The notes: generated from the letters alone by a model not told the origin. Counted from the first letter of the stretch, positions 35,413 through 45,033 are shown. The stretch: DNA of 64,000 nucleotides from Paenibacillus plantarum (GCF_013141695.1 NZ_WHNY01000082.1:150610-214609), one strand, 5' to 3'. Numbers and translations are program-made.

Positions 35413-36372
35413 TTAATTCAACCTTCGAACTGACGTTCCCGATAAATAGGCTTCAATATCTTCAACTACTTGTTTGTAAAAGGCTTCATAATTCGCTTTC
35501 GCTACATAGCCAATATGCGGTGTCGTGAGTAGATTCGGGAGTGATCGATAGATATCGTCCTTGGGCAAAGGTTCAACTTCGAAAACATCCACAGCCGCTC
35601 CAGCAATCCAGCCGCCCTGCAAAGCTTCGGCAAGAGCAGCTTGATCTACGATCGGAGCTCGTGACGTGTTGATCAAATAGGCCGAAGACCTCATTCGCTT
35701 AAGATCTTCCGCTTGAATCAACCCTCTTGTCCGGTCACTTAGAACTAGATGAATCGATACAAAATCACTGTTCGCCAGCAGCTCCTCTTTGGAAGGGGCA
35801 AGTCGCACACCGACCTCGTCAGCCCGCTCTTTCGTTAAATTCTGACTCCATGCCATAACATCCATGCCAAAAGCTTGGCCAAATTTGGCAATCTTCTTAC
35901 CGAGATTACCAAGTCCAATTACGCCAAGCGTCTTCCCGTACAAATCCGAGCCAACTGTGCTTTGCCATTGACCATTGCGAACCGCATTGTGTTCAGTGAC
36001 AATGTTTCGAGCAAGGCCTAATAACAGCGCCCATGTGAGTTCGGCTGTTGCATTGCCAGCTCCTCCCGTACCGCAGACGACAATACCTTGCGACGCAGCG
36101 GCGGCCATATCGACAGAAGCATTGCGCATACCAGTCGTGATGAGCAACTTTAGCTTAGGAAGCCTTGCTAGTAATGCCGCGCGGAAAGGCGTCCTTTCGC
36201 GCATAATGACGATAATCTCGCAGTCTGCAATCTTTTCAACCAATTCCTCGATTTGGTCGATATGCCGATCGATCCGCTTGACCTCCACCTTATCCAAAAT
36301 CTGCGACCAATCCGCAGAAGTCAAAGCTACTTGCTGGTAATCATCTAATATAGCACAGCGTAGTTTCATCAT
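35413..36372 (-). CDS. D-2-hydroxyacid dehydrogenase
   Basis: A 319-residue NAD-dependent dehydrogenase of the D-isomer-specific family (SerA/hydroxypyruvate reductase type). The Rossmann loop GLGNLG is at 153-158 in GKTLGVIGLGNLGKKIAKFGQAFGM. Catalytic residues are in the expected places: Arg in LINTSRAPIVDQ, Glu in FEVEPLPKDD and His in TTPHIGYV. The substrate is not determinable. It follows the GH43 gene by 18 nt, so the two are probably co-transcribed. GGAG precedes the first ATG by 8 nt. Confidence 0.88.
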   Translation of the reverse strand: MMKLRCAILDDYQQVALTSADWSQILDKVEVKRIDRHIDQIEELVEKIADCEIIVIMRERTPFRAALLARLPKLKLLITTGMRNASVDMAAAASQGIVVCGTGGAGNATAELTWALLLGLARNIVTEHNAVRNGQWQSTVGSDLYGKTLGVIGLGNLGKKIAKFGQAFGMDVMAWSQNLTKERADEVGVRLAPSKEELLANSDFVSIHLVLSDRTRGLIQAEDLKRMRSSAYLINTSRAPIVDQAALAEALQGGWIAGAAVDVFEVEPLPKDDIYRSLPNLLTTPHIGYVAKANYEAFYKQVVEDIEAYLSGTSVRRLN

Positions 36373-36390
36373 AACGATATCTCCTTCGTA

Positions 36391-37374
36391 TTAATCTATT
36401 TGGCGAACCACTTGGAAGCTATCTCCCGTGTCTACCATTTCGAACAATTTACACCTCGATTTGGGCATTTGAAAAGGTTGATGAAGGATCAGCATCCAGG
36501 TTCCTTCAAATGTCCGGAACATCATCCCATGACCACTGTCATCTTTCACTAGTGGAGGAAGCTGTTCCCACGGACCTTGCACATTGCCAGTAGTTGACCT
36601 GGCGATCGTCTGCACATAACTGCCTGCCTGATAACTGGACCACAGCATAATCAGATGACCACCTGACGTTCGATACAATTGGCAACCGTCCGTGACATAA
36701 ACACGAATATCGCCTTCAGCGAGTGCTTCTTCGTTATCCCACAGCGCTTCCGAGCCGCTGAACAAATGAATCGGTTCACCAACCGCTTCGGTTAAATCTT
36801 CCTTCAAACGTACAGCTTCGATTGTACCATCAATGGTCTGAATCCACTCATGACAGTAAACCATCCAAGGTATTTCATTTTCGTCCACATATAAAGTGCC
36901 GTCAAGTGTCATCATCGTTTCAGGAAGAACATGGGACTCATTGTTCAATAATTGAAACGGTCCTTCCAGTGAATCGCTAACAGCTATAACGGACCCTCTC
37001 CAATGCTTGGAAAACCCTTGAATCGGTTCCCCTTCTAATCGCTTTTCATTATTATGTAAGGTGACGAACAGATAGAAATTCCCCTTATACGCATGTACTT
37101 CTGGTGCCCAAGCACCATGCTGCGGATGAGCCCAACATCCTTCAGGAACAGTGAATACGATATAAGGACCTTCCCATTCAGTTAAATTCGTGCTTTTATA
37201 CGTGAGGACGCCGTAACTTTCCATCCCATGTAACTTTGGTGAGCCTCCCGTGTACAAATAATAAACGCCACTATGGCTATCGGCAAAAACAAAAGGGTCG
37301 TGTGCAGGGATGTCAGCCAGCAAATGGCCTTTTTGTGGATTATTTACATCACAAGCGGAATTATAAACAGGCAT
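36391..37374 (-). CDS. GH43-family glycoside hydrolase
   Basis: A 327-residue five-bladed beta-propeller enzyme without signal peptide, so intracellular. The general-base Asp is in IPAHDPFVFAD, the pKa-modulating Asp in TLDGTLYVDE, and the acid Glu in MVYCHEWIQ. HGAWAPEVHAYKGNFYLF is the family signature. Likely acts on arabino- or xylo-oligosaccharides taken up by the cell. It stands 6 nt after the GrpB gene and 18 nt before the dehydrogenase, in a same-strand run. Confidence 0.87.
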   Translation of the reverse strand: MPVYNSACDVNNPQKGHLLADIPAHDPFVFADSHSGVYYLYTGGSPKLHGMESYGVLTYKSTNLTEWEGPYIVFTVPEGCWAHPQHGAWAPEVHAYKGNFYLFVTLHNNEKRLEGEPIQGFSKHWRGSVIAVSDSLEGPFQLLNNESHVLPETMMTLDGTLYVDENEIPWMVYCHEWIQTIDGTIEAVRLKEDLTEAVGEPIHLFSGSEALWDNEEALAEGDIRVYVTDGCQLYRTSGGHLIMLWSSYQAGSYVQTIARSTTGNVQGPWEQLPPLVKDDSGHGMMFRTFEGTWMLILHQPFQMPKSRCKLFEMVDTGDSFQVVRQID

Positions 37375-37380
37375 ATGAAA

Positions 37381-37890
37381 TCAACTCCTTTGGGCTAATT
37401 CAATAATCGATTGAATGAAAGGTGCTTTCATTTGCGTATACGTAGCTCTATCTTCAACATACATGGAAGCAAGGTGCTTTTTAAGCTCGGCATACGCTTC
37501 TGCTTGCTTTGGATGGCTTCTTAGATAATTACGGAAGAGTAGGTTATTGTTCCATTCGTCACTGCTTTGTTCATAAACATGAAGGTGATGTGTGCCCTTC
37601 TTCCGCTCTCCCTTCCGAAAAAACCTACGATTAGGAAATTCCATTTTAGGAACATATTCATAGCCTAGTGTACTTAAGGGTTCAATAAACATATCAGCTT
37701 CGTCGAGATTATTCACACTTACAGCGATATCTAGGATCGGCTTGGACGGCATCCCACTGATTGAGGTGCTTCCGATATGCTCGATTTGGATTGCATTGCT
37801 CGGTAACACTTGAGATAGTTTCTTTTTTTCATTTTCGAATTCTCGGATCCAATCTGAATGATAAGCTTCGATGACAACTTCTTGTACCAC
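37381..37890 (-). CDS. GrpB-family (UPF0157) nucleotidyltransferase-like protein
   Basis: A protein of about 170 residues of the GrpB/UPF0157 family, a nucleotidyltransferase-fold group without established function. Signature blocks are AIQIEHIGSTSISGMPSKPILDIAV, RKKGTHHLHVYEQSSDEW and LLFRNYLRSHPKQAEAYAELKKHLA. The frame opens at ATG 37896, but AAGGGGG touches that codon; a GTG two codons on (37890) has 6-nt spacing and is my choice. Confidence 0.85.
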   Translation of the reverse strand: MVQEVVIEAYHSDWIREFENEKKKLSQVLPSNAIQIEHIGSTSISGMPSKPILDIAVSVNNLDEADMFIEPLSTLGYEYVPKMEFPNRRFFRKGERKKGTHHLHVYEQSSDEWNNNLLFRNYLRSHPKQAEAYAELKKHLASMYVEDRATYTQMKAPFIQSIIELAQRS

Positions 37891-37933
37891 AGGCATCCCC
37901 CTTTCATTTTCGGAACAAAAGACTTCACTCTGC

Positions 37934-38728
37934 TTATAATACGTGAAAAATCGCTCTTTCTTTCACGTAGTGAACAGGAATCTCGGGAAATATGCTTCTA
38001 AGTTTATTTGCCAGAAATTCCATTCCAGGCTCTTCACTCTCCGCATGACCAAGCACGATTAATGCCTTATGTCTTCCTTGATAGACAGCATCCCTTACAT
38101 ACTCAGGCGTTTCCCATTCTGGACCCTCCCCATAAATAATTAGGTCCAGTTGCTCTCTTTCGAATAGCGGAAGCGCATTCTGACCACCACCACGATAACC
38201 TGCGAGAAGGCCGATCTTTGAACACGCGAGTTCACGGTCACCATGTGCGCGTACGAAGGTAATTCCAAGGCGTTTCTTCACATGCTCTGCGATATTGAAC
38301 ACGGTTTCAGTTGGAATTTGCACGATAGAGTATGCAGGATGATGCTCCTGTACGTAAGGTATCCAATCGAGAGTCTGAAGCAATCCCTCCATGACACCAT
38401 CTGGTGTATAACGGTGCAAGTAATCGTGGAATCGAAATAACGCAATCCCCGATGTTTCCAGAAGTCGTCGCTTTTCCTCATAGACAGGATCATCTTTTAG
38501 TTTTGTTGTATCATCATGATGTGAAAAAAAGGGTGCTTCGTGTGCAATTATAAGATTCGCTCCCAGGCTAATCGCTTGCTCAATAACAAATTGTGTCGGC
38601 ATGAAGGCGATCACAATACCGGTCACTTCAGTGTCAGGATTGCCGAACATTAGCGTATCGACCGTGTGCTCGAGTCTCGCGACCGGGGAGATCAACGCCT
38701 CGATAACTGTTTGTATGTTTACACGCAT
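37934..38728 (-). CDS. Nif3-like dinuclear metal-centre protein
   Basis: A 264-residue NIF3/DUF34 protein. Metal-ligand motifs are NLIIAHEAPFF, FRFHDYLHRY and LGHAESEEPGM, with GLLAGYRGGGQNAL near the middle. The family forms hexamers with two metals per subunit and may act as a GTP cyclohydrolase-like or metal-handling enzyme; its role remains unsettled. It lacks the central PII-like insertion seen in longer Bacillus homologues. It lies in the same-strand run from the GNAT gene to the D-2-hydroxyacid dehydrogenase. Confidence 0.83.
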   Translation of the reverse strand: MRVNIQTVIEALISPVARLEHTVDTLMFGNPDTEVTGIVIAFMPTQFVIEQAISLGANLIIAHEAPFFSHHDDTTKLKDDPVYEEKRRLLETSGIALFRFHDYLHRYTPDGVMEGLLQTLDWIPYVQEHHPAYSIVQIPTETVFNIAEHVKKRLGITFVRAHGDRELACSKIGLLAGYRGGGQNALPLFEREQLDLIIYGEGPEWETPEYVRDAVYQGRHKALIVLGHAESEEPGMEFLANKLRSIFPEIPVHYVKERAIFHVL

Positions 38729-38771
38729 TGTTAGTCCCTCATCTTATTCATGTATTTACTGATTCTTAATT

Positions 38772-39200
38772 TTATAAATATTTTTTGAATCCCTTGCTAA
38801 CTGATCCGTTATAACCTTCCTTTTCGAAAAACATGTGAGCTTTCTCACGCTTAGCGTTACTAAGTAGCATTATTTTATGGCAATCTATGGATACACAGTA
38901 CGCTTCAACATGCTGTAAAAGTGCACTGCCAATATGCTTACCACGATGATTTTCATGAACAATAATATTTTCAACCAAACCATATGGTCTTAAGCCATGT
39001 AGGGCTTGAAGACATATGTTTAATGTGAGGGTTCCTAAAAGTTCTCCCTCTTCCTCATAAACGAATAAAAAATTTGTAGGATCCATTCTGATTTTTTCGA
39101 TTTGTTCTTCAAACACATTCATTTTCTTGCTATTCGGAACTAACATTCGATAGAGTCCGAATAATTGATCTCGATCTGTTTTTTCTGCTTCACGAATCAA
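38772..39200 (-). CDS. GNAT N-acetyltransferase
   Basis: A 142-residue GNAT protein. The acetyl-CoA site is IIVHENHRGKHIGSALLQHVEAYC (R/Q-x-x-G-x-G/A pattern), preceded by GTLTLNICLQALHGLRPYGLVENI. The C-terminal FFEKEGY is typical. The substrate is unknown. The frame starts with TTG at 39200, 12 nt from AAGGAG; an ATA two codons earlier has ideal spacing. A 20-codon open frame ends 1 nt before that ribosome site and could be a translated leader. Confidence 0.82.
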   Translation of the reverse strand: MIREAEKTDRDQLFGLYRMLVPNSKKMNVFEEQIEKIRMDPTNFLFVYEEEGELLGTLTLNICLQALHGLRPYGLVENIIVHENHRGKHIGSALLQHVEAYCVSIDCHKIMLLSNAKREKAHMFFEKEGYNGSVSKGFKKYL

Positions 39201-39217
39201 ATGTATCCGACGCTCCT

Positions 39218-39280
39218 TTATCCTTCGATTTTCGGCTCGTTCCCATCATCAGTTTGTTCCATATATATCGTTGTTTTCAT
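39218..39280 (-). CDS. Possible 20-residue leader peptide upstream of the GNAT gene
   Basis: The ATG at 39280 is preceded by AAGGTG. It encodes MKTTIYMEQTDDGNEPKIEG and stops at TAA, immediately followed by the AAGGAG of the GNAT gene. Small and without a known family; it may couple translation into the GNAT gene or be chance. Confidence 0.3.
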   Translation of the reverse strand: MKTTIYMEQTDDGNEPKIEG

Positions 39281-39457
39281 ACAATCACCTTGGTCTGGAA
39301 GATTTCCTTCTAGTTGGGTTAGTTAACAATTCGTCATCTTATAAATATTTCCTTTGTCTTCAGCCCCCTTAAAACTGCAAATGAACAAGAATACTATACA
39401 GACGTGAATGCCACCTCCCCACTAGGCCTGATTACAATTCAAAGGAGGAAACAAGTA

Positions 39458-40507
39458 ATGTTCAAACAGTTCGATAAGTTATTTGGGATTGATTTAGGTA
39501 CGTCCAACACAGTTATTTTTGAAAAAGGTAAAGGAATTGTGCTAAATGAACCTTCTGTCGTCGCATTTGATCAACATACAGGTGAATTATTAGCTGCAGG
39601 ATCAGAAGCGCAAGCGATGATTGGACGAGCCCCCGCGCATGTGGATATCACGTATCCTTTAATACATGGTGTCATTGCAAATTTTGACAAGACCAGCTCG
39701 ATGCTGAACCATTTTATAAAAAAAATTCAAGGTAGACCCTCTTTTCTTCGTAGTTCGCAAATTTACATTACGGTGCCGTGCGGCATTACGAACGTCCAAA
39801 AACGAGCGATTGAAGAAACCATCGTTCATCGTGGAGCCAAAAAAGCAATTGCTATCGAAGAACCCATTGCAGCGGCGCTTGGAGCTGGACTTATGCTCGA
39901 CGAACCCATTGGTCACTTAGTTCTCGATATTGGTGGGGGGACTTGTCAAGTAGCTGTATTGTCACTTGGTGGTATCGTCGCAAGTCATACGATCAACCGA
40001 GGTGGTCTTTCGATCGATCGCGATATTATGGATTATGTGAAACGTCAATATAACATGGAAATCGGTGAACGCACCGCAGAGCTTATTAAAATCCAAATCG
40101 GAACGGCTATCCGTTCAACGGAGGAACGCTCGATAGAGATCCGCGGACGTGATTTGGTACTTGGTTTACCTCGATCCATCCGATTGGTTTCAAGTGAAAT
40201 ATTCACGGTGGTTAATGAGTTCTTGGATGCTTTGATCGAAGCAATTCGAGCAACGTTAGAGCTTTGTCCGCCAGAACTGGCAGGCGATGTCATGGAACAA
40301 GGCATATTGCTCTGTGGAGGCGGCGCGTTACTGGAAGGAATTGATGAACGTATTCGTGCTGATACTGGAGTTGCCGTTCATATCGCTGAACATCCACTCG
40401 AGTGTACGGCACTAGGCACAGGTTTAATGCTTGGTGTGTACAGATCGAAAAGCAAACCTCTTATGCAGGAAAACTCGAGGGAAGAACAAATCGCTGTTAG
40501 TCAATAA
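39458..40507 (+). CDS. MreB-like actin-family protein
   Basis: A 349-residue bacterial actin. Phosphate-1 loop FGIDLGTSNTVI, phosphate-2 VLDIGGGTCQVAVLSLGG and adenosine loop GILLCGGGALLEGID are all present, so ATP binding should be intact. MreB-family filaments guide sidewall peptidoglycan synthesis. No mreC or mreD follows, so this is a stand-alone paralogue comparable to Mbl or MreBH. The ATG at 39458 has AAAGGAGG upstream; the frame is open 18 codons further up. Confidence 0.9.
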   Translation: MFKQFDKLFGIDLGTSNTVIFEKGKGIVLNEPSVVAFDQHTGELLAAGSEAQAMIGRAPAHVDITYPLIHGVIANFDKTSSMLNHFIKKIQGRPSFLRSSQIYITVPCGITNVQKRAIEETIVHRGAKKAIAIEEPIAAALGAGLMLDEPIGHLVLDIGGGTCQVAVLSLGGIVASHTINRGGLSIDRDIMDYVKRQYNMEIGERTAELIKIQIGTAIRSTEERSIEIRGRDLVLGLPRSIRLVSSEIFTVVNEFLDALIEAIRATLELCPPELAGDVMEQGILLCGGGALLEGIDERIRADTGVAVHIAEHPLECTALGTGLMLGVYRSKSKPLMQENSREEQIAVSQ

Positions 40508-40508
40508 T

Positions 40509-40561
40509 AAAAAGCTTAGTCTGTGAGGGAATGTCAAATGTCCCGTAGACTAAGCTTTTTG
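40509..40561 (+). terminator. Intrinsic terminator after the mreB-like gene
   Basis: Long stem AAAAAGCTTAGTCT / AGACTAAGCTTTTT with an internal GGGA/TCCC stem. It is flanked by A and T tracts, so it may also serve the convergent histidine kinase gene. Confidence 0.85.
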
Positions 40562-40587
40562 GTCATGAATTACGTTGTATGTCTATG

Positions 40588-41982
40588 TTATTCGGACCAG
40601 AGTGGCATGATCACCTTCAGTTCCGTACCTTCTTCCGAACTAGTTACGATTTCAATATAACCGCCATGGGAGTTGATGATGCGTTGCGAAATCGACAAGC
40701 CGAGTCCCATACCTGTTTTCTTGGTTGTATGAAAAGGTGTGAAAATGTGCTCCATTTCATCTGGATGAATACCAGTCCCAGAGTCTGTTAATAGGATATG
40801 AATCTCATTGTTCTTCGCATAGTAATCAATCTTAAGAACTTTACGAGCTGACTTCTCCATCGCATCAATACTATTATTGATTAAATTGATGAAGACTTGT
40901 CTGACTTTATCTCGATCTACCGAAACGATGATACTTTTATGTTGATGGAATTCGATGCTTACATTCTTTTCTTGCGTTTGGATGGAAGTCAAGGCAATGG
41001 ATTCTTTCAGAACATCCAGAATGTCAGCTTCCTCCGTTTGGATTTTGCCACTTTTGATAAAATGATTATAATTCGTAAGGATGCTGTTCATATGGTCGCC
41101 AGCAATCCCAATATGATTAACCATCCCTTTGGCGTTGCCATCCAGCTCCTCGTTTCGTGATAAGAGGTCGGAATATCCTTTCACAACCGTAAGCGGATTA
41201 TTAATTTCATGAATGAGTCCAGAAGTCGATATCTCAATTTGTTCTTCTTTCTCTTTCCTTTTCAAAATTTGCGAGGTGTCTCTTATCATTCTTGTACTCA
41301 TATGAACAAAAATAAAGAAGATAATGATAGAAAACATCATGACCGCAATTTGGCTTGAATAAATGAAAGTGCCTGCCTGTAAATTCAATACGCCGATCAT
41401 ATACGTTAATAGGAAAGTAAGACTAAATAAAGTCAGGAAATTTCTTACATATTTATCCGTTACTTTTCTACTTGCGACTAATGTTAATAGAATACTTACG
41501 ACTAATAATTTAATGTGGTTAACAAATAAGCTTCCCCATTCACCATAGATCGGGTACAAAATGGTAATCTGGTTACCGATGCCTTGGATCGACTTTAACC
41601 CTAGTACACCAAAATCTGTCCAATTGATGATATAAATAAATAGAGACCACAAAGCATAAATGGAAAGCGTATATTTATTTATGATTAGATTCATCCACTT
41701 CGCTTCATCTTTGGATAGATGTTTTAAAGAGATATAACCAACATACAAAAATGCAGGAGGCAGCATAATCGACCCAATTCGCAAGAGTTGGAACAGAAAT
41801 AAGATCGTATCCGTTTTCATCACGTCGTTGCTATATAACACACTGACATCTAATTGCCATATGCTCATGAAGAACATGAAAAGTACCATGGCGTTTGTTA
41901 GTTTCGTTTTAAACAGCATTTTGCAAGACATACCCAAAAATAGAGGTACCAAAGACATAGCAGCCATTAGAATAAAATTCAT
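40588..41982 (-). CDS. Membrane sensor histidine kinase
   Basis: About 464 residues from the ATG at 41982. The N-terminal half has seven or eight hydrophobic segments (about 1-225), a membrane-embedded sensor rather than an extracellular loop. The kinase core follows: phospho-acceptor His258 in TSGLIHEINNPLTVVKGYSDLL, N box INLINNSIDAM, G1 DSGTGIHPDEM and G2 GMGLGLS. No response regulator gene is adjacent, so it is an orphan. This HEINNPL-type core is common in kinases feeding the sporulation phosphorelay (KinB-like); that link is only inference. Confidence 0.87.
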   Translation of the reverse strand: MNFILMAAMSLVPLFLGMSCKMLFKTKLTNAMVLFMFFMSIWQLDVSVLYSNDVMKTDTILFLFQLLRIGSIMLPPAFLYVGYISLKHLSKDEAKWMNLIINKYTLSIYALWSLFIYIINWTDFGVLGLKSIQGIGNQITILYPIYGEWGSLFVNHIKLLVVSILLTLVASRKVTDKYVRNFLTLFSLTFLLTYMIGVLNLQAGTFIYSSQIAVMMFSIIIFFIFVHMSTRMIRDTSQILKRKEKEEQIEISTSGLIHEINNPLTVVKGYSDLLSRNEELDGNAKGMVNHIGIAGDHMNSILTNYNHFIKSGKIQTEEADILDVLKESIALTSIQTQEKNVSIEFHQHKSIIVSVDRDKVRQVFINLINNSIDAMEKSARKVLKIDYYAKNNEIHILLTDSGTGIHPDEMEHIFTPFHTTKKTGMGLGLSISQRIINSHGGYIEIVTSSEEGTELKVIMPLWSE

Positions 41983-42065
41983 AAATGAACCTACTTTCAA
42001 TATCACAATTGTTTGATAATTTCCGCATACGCCTAAGTTGTTTTGCGATATCTAGCACATTCCTG

Positions 42066-42100
42066 AAAAAAAGACCTACAACCATAGGTGGTTGTAAGCC
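42066..42100 (-). terminator. Intrinsic terminator after the GGDEF gene
   Basis: Stem TACAACCA / TGGTTGTA followed by GGTCTTTTTTTC on the minus strand, about 110 nt after the stop at 42206 and upstream of the kinase gene. Confidence 0.75.
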
Positions 42101-42205
42101 AGGTATTATGACTCCGTGAATTATAGCATATATCTTACACTGCGTGGAATAGTAGTAATTACACATATTTATGGAAAAAGATACAGACAAGAATGACTTG
42201 CCTTT

Positions 42206-43153
42206 TTAGAAAAATTGGTATCCGTTCTTTCCGTTTGCTTTAGCCCGATATAAGGCATTATCCGCATTTTTAAGTAAAATTTTCAACAAGTTGTTTTCAT
42301 CTGGGGGATAAAGCACAATGCCAATGCTAACGGACAAATTGAACGCTTCTAATTGGGTATCCCAAGTTGATAATCGCTTAAGCAAATAATCAGCTAGTTT
42401 ACTAATTTCTTCTCGGCTAGTGAGACCAATCAAATTAACAATGAATTCATCTCCTCCTAATCTAACCGCAAAACCATGATGCAGCTGTACGAAATTCTCA
42501 AGTCTTAAAGCGACTTCCCTCAAAACTAAATCCCCAGTATCATGACCGTATAAATCATTTATCTTCTTAAAACCATCCAAATCTAGAAACAACAATGCGC
42601 CTCCGATGGTGGAGCTTTCATCGAAATATTTATAAAGAAACTGCCGATTATAGAGTCCTGTTAAGGAATCCCTATAAGCAAGTCGTTCCAAATCCAAGTA
42701 ATAGGAGAATAACTTAGCTATTCTTTGGAGCATGACTATGCTCTTCTTGTTCATTTTTTTGGCATTTGTATGAACCGCACATAGAGTCCCAAATGTATCT
42801 CCATTTGACAGAATAATAGGAATCCCTAGATAGGAATTAATATTGGCCGCAACAAGCGCTTGCCTTAAATCATCTAGATTCGCTTCTTTACTCATATCTT
42901 CAAAAACTAAAGGTGCTTTGTTTTCAAAATCAATACGGTTACAAACCGTCTCGTTAATCTCAATAACCATACCTTCATGAATACCGATATTTTCGTTAGA
43001 TTCGGAAAGTTTTAATATGATTTGCTGTCTCTTTGTAAAATTAGTCAAATAAATTAAACGGTCAGGCATCGTTTCTTTTGCCATCTCTAGAATATCTTGA
43101 GCAAGTTCATCAAAGTTTTTATAAAATTGCAATTCATTTAGTGCTATTAGCAT
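42206..43153 (-). CDS. GAF-GGDEF diguanylate cyclase
   Basis: A soluble protein of about 315 residues (ATG at 43153, GGAG upstream). A GAF sensor domain (about 10-155) is followed by a GGDEF domain with the intact active-site motif at 233-237 (RLGGDEF) and the substrate-binding segment FLDLDGFKKINDLYGHDTGD. The RxxD product-inhibition site that normally precedes GGDEF is absent (HHGF instead), so feedback inhibition may be lost. It lies downstream of a chemoreceptor but behind that gene's terminator. Confidence 0.88.
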   Translation of the reverse strand: MLIALNELQFYKNFDELAQDILEMAKETMPDRLIYLTNFTKRQQIILKLSESNENIGIHEGMVIEINETVCNRIDFENKAPLVFEDMSKEANLDDLRQALVAANINSYLGIPIILSNGDTFGTLCAVHTNAKKMNKKSIVMLQRIAKLFSYYLDLERLAYRDSLTGLYNRQFLYKYFDESSTIGGALLFLDLDGFKKINDLYGHDTGDLVLREVALRLENFVQLHHGFAVRLGGDEFIVNLIGLTSREEISKLADYLLKRLSTWDTQLEAFNLSVSIGIVLYPPDENNLLKILLKNADNALYRAKANGKNGYQFF

Positions 43154-43262
43154 CGCAATCACACTCCATAATTTGAAATTAAGCACGTATCCGATACTTC
43201 CTTGTATTCAACAGAAAAAGATGAGACTCCTGCTTGGAACAAGCTTGCTTTACAATCGGATA

Positions 43263-43298
43263 TGAAGAAACGAGCCAACGCAATATGCGTTAGCTCGT
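43263..43298 (-). terminator. Intrinsic terminator after the chemoreceptor gene
   Basis: Stem ACGAGCTAACGC / GCGTTGGCTCGT with an ATAT-type loop, then TTCTTC on the minus strand, just after the stop at 43307. Confidence 0.82.
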
Positions 43299-43306
43299 AT
43301 TCTTCT

Positions 43307-44995
43307 TTAAATATGAAAACGTTGAATCTGTGTATGCAATTCATTCGCAACCTGGGTTAGTGTTGCCGCATGTTCTGTTGCGATTTCTACTATTTCTAAT
43401 TGTTTTTGCACCATATCAGACACAAACTTCGTGTCTCTTCCGGTGTACTTACTAATCTCAGCTGCTTCGCTGAATGATGCATAGATTTGCTCTGAGCCCG
43501 CGGCCATCTGCTGCGACACGCCGGACACTTCCAGTGTATTTTGAAAGATGAGCTGGATATCATTTCGAATTTTCACAAACATGTCACCCGCATGCTCCAT
43601 GCTGGCCAGCCCCACACCAACCTCTACCCCGCCTTGATCCATTGCAACATCTGCTTCTGTTAAGTCCGCTTGAATTTGCCCAATCAACTGCGTGATATGT
43701 TCAGCCGATTGTGCGCTCTGACTAGCAAGCTTTCTAACCTCGTCAGCTACAACAGCGAAGCCTCTACCGTGCTCTCCAGCATGGGCAGCTTCTATAGCTG
43801 CATTAAGTGCCAACAGATTCGTCTGGTCGGCGACCTCTCGCATCCATGCAATCACCTGATAGATGGCTTGTGATTTCGCATTTACTTTCTTTACTGCTTG
43901 ATTCGCGTGCTGCACCGATTCCGTAAGTGCATACATACCAGCTACTGCAGATTCAATGGACTTACTCCCCAACGTTGCTAGTGTAACGGATTGTTCCGAT
44001 TGCATGGCCATCGTCGACATATGATCAGCTACTCGTTGGATGTCTGAGGCAATTTCCCCCATGGCAAATGAGCTCTCTTCGATCCCTTTGGCTTGCGAAT
44101 TCGCCCCTTCCGCCATATCCACGGCTTTCTGATCAATATCACGCGTAATCTTTGAAGTTTGTTCGGAAGACGAGACTAGATACTTTGTTGCTAGGTTAAC
44201 TCTGTCGGCTGATTCCCTAACTTGATGAATGAGTCCTTGAATCATATCCATCATTTTATTAAAAGATTGCGCTAACTGGGCAATTTCATCCTTGCCTTGG
44301 ATTTGAATTCGTTCACGTAAATCTCCTGAACTTCCAGACAGCTCGTCCAGCTTCGATTTCACTTGGCGCACCCGAGAAAGAATATGCCTGGTTACCCATA
44401 ATGCGATAAGTACCGCAGCTACAATAGAACATGCAAGCACCACCAGTGCAATTGCGGATCGTTGCTTCACGAGCGTAGCTGTTTGAAGGGAACGTTCCTC
44501 GATATGCTGCTCCTGCAACAGTTGAAATCGGTTTAATAATTCAGCAAAATGTATTCGAAGTTCCGCATAATCACCTGCAAAAATACGTAACGTCTGCGCT
44601 TTGTCGCTAGCTGCGAGTTCCTTCATTTTGGTTTCCAACTCAACCAATTTCACATTACCTACATCCAAATCACGGAAGATTTGTTTCTCTTCTTCAGTCT
44701 GTAAGAGACTGACCGTTTCTTTGATGTGATTATCGATTTGTACCGCATAATTGTTATAAGTATCGCTTTCTGATTTGTTCCCAGGATCAATAATAATCCC
44801 TCTCACCGAATCCGTTAACCGAATATCTTCGTATCGTATTTGATTAGCCAGGTTAAGTAAATGAACATCATCATGCGCAAATCGTTCAAATGAGGAAGAC
44901 GTCTGACGAAGTGACGCATATAGAATGGAAAGCGAAATTAAAAATAAACCAACAATAACGCCAAAACCTAACAAAAGCTTTCTTCTAATCGTCAT
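43307..44995 (-). CDS. Methyl-accepting chemotaxis protein under guanidine riboswitch control
   Basis: A 562-residue chemoreceptor: TM1 (about 9-30), a 150-residue extracellular four-helix-bundle sensor domain (ETKMKELAASDKAQTLRIF is typical), TM2 (about 180-202), HAMP (about 203-260), and a cytoplasmic coiled coil with hairpin tip REVADQTNLLALNAAIEAAHAGEHGRGFAVVADEVRKLA. It ends without a CheR-tethering pentapeptide. A guanidine-I riboswitch with overlapping terminator precedes it, so it is probably made when guanidine accumulates. It may sense guanidine or a related cation. No other che gene is nearby. Confidence 0.92.
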   Translation of the reverse strand: MTIRRKLLLGFGVIVGLFLISLSILYASLRQTSSSFERFAHDDVHLLNLANQIRYEDIRLTDSVRGIIIDPGNKSESDTYNNYAVQIDNHIKETVSLLQTEEEKQIFRDLDVGNVKLVELETKMKELAASDKAQTLRIFAGDYAELRIHFAELLNRFQLLQEQHIEERSLQTATLVKQRSAIALVVLACSIVAAVLIALWVTRHILSRVRQVKSKLDELSGSSGDLRERIQIQGKDEIAQLAQSFNKMMDMIQGLIHQVRESADRVNLATKYLVSSSEQTSKITRDIDQKAVDMAEGANSQAKGIEESSFAMGEIASDIQRVADHMSTMAMQSEQSVTLATLGSKSIESAVAGMYALTESVQHANQAVKKVNAKSQAIYQVIAWMREVADQTNLLALNAAIEAAHAGEHGRGFAVVADEVRKLASQSAQSAEHITQLIGQIQADLTEADVAMDQGGVEVGVGLASMEHAGDMFVKIRNDIQLIFQNTLEVSGVSQQMAAGSEQIYASFSEAAEISKYTGRDTKFVSDMVQKQLEIVEIATEHAATLTQVANELHTQIQRFHI

Positions 44996-45033
44996 CTGAA
45001 CCCCTCCAATAAGTCACTTTATCCAAAGATAAA

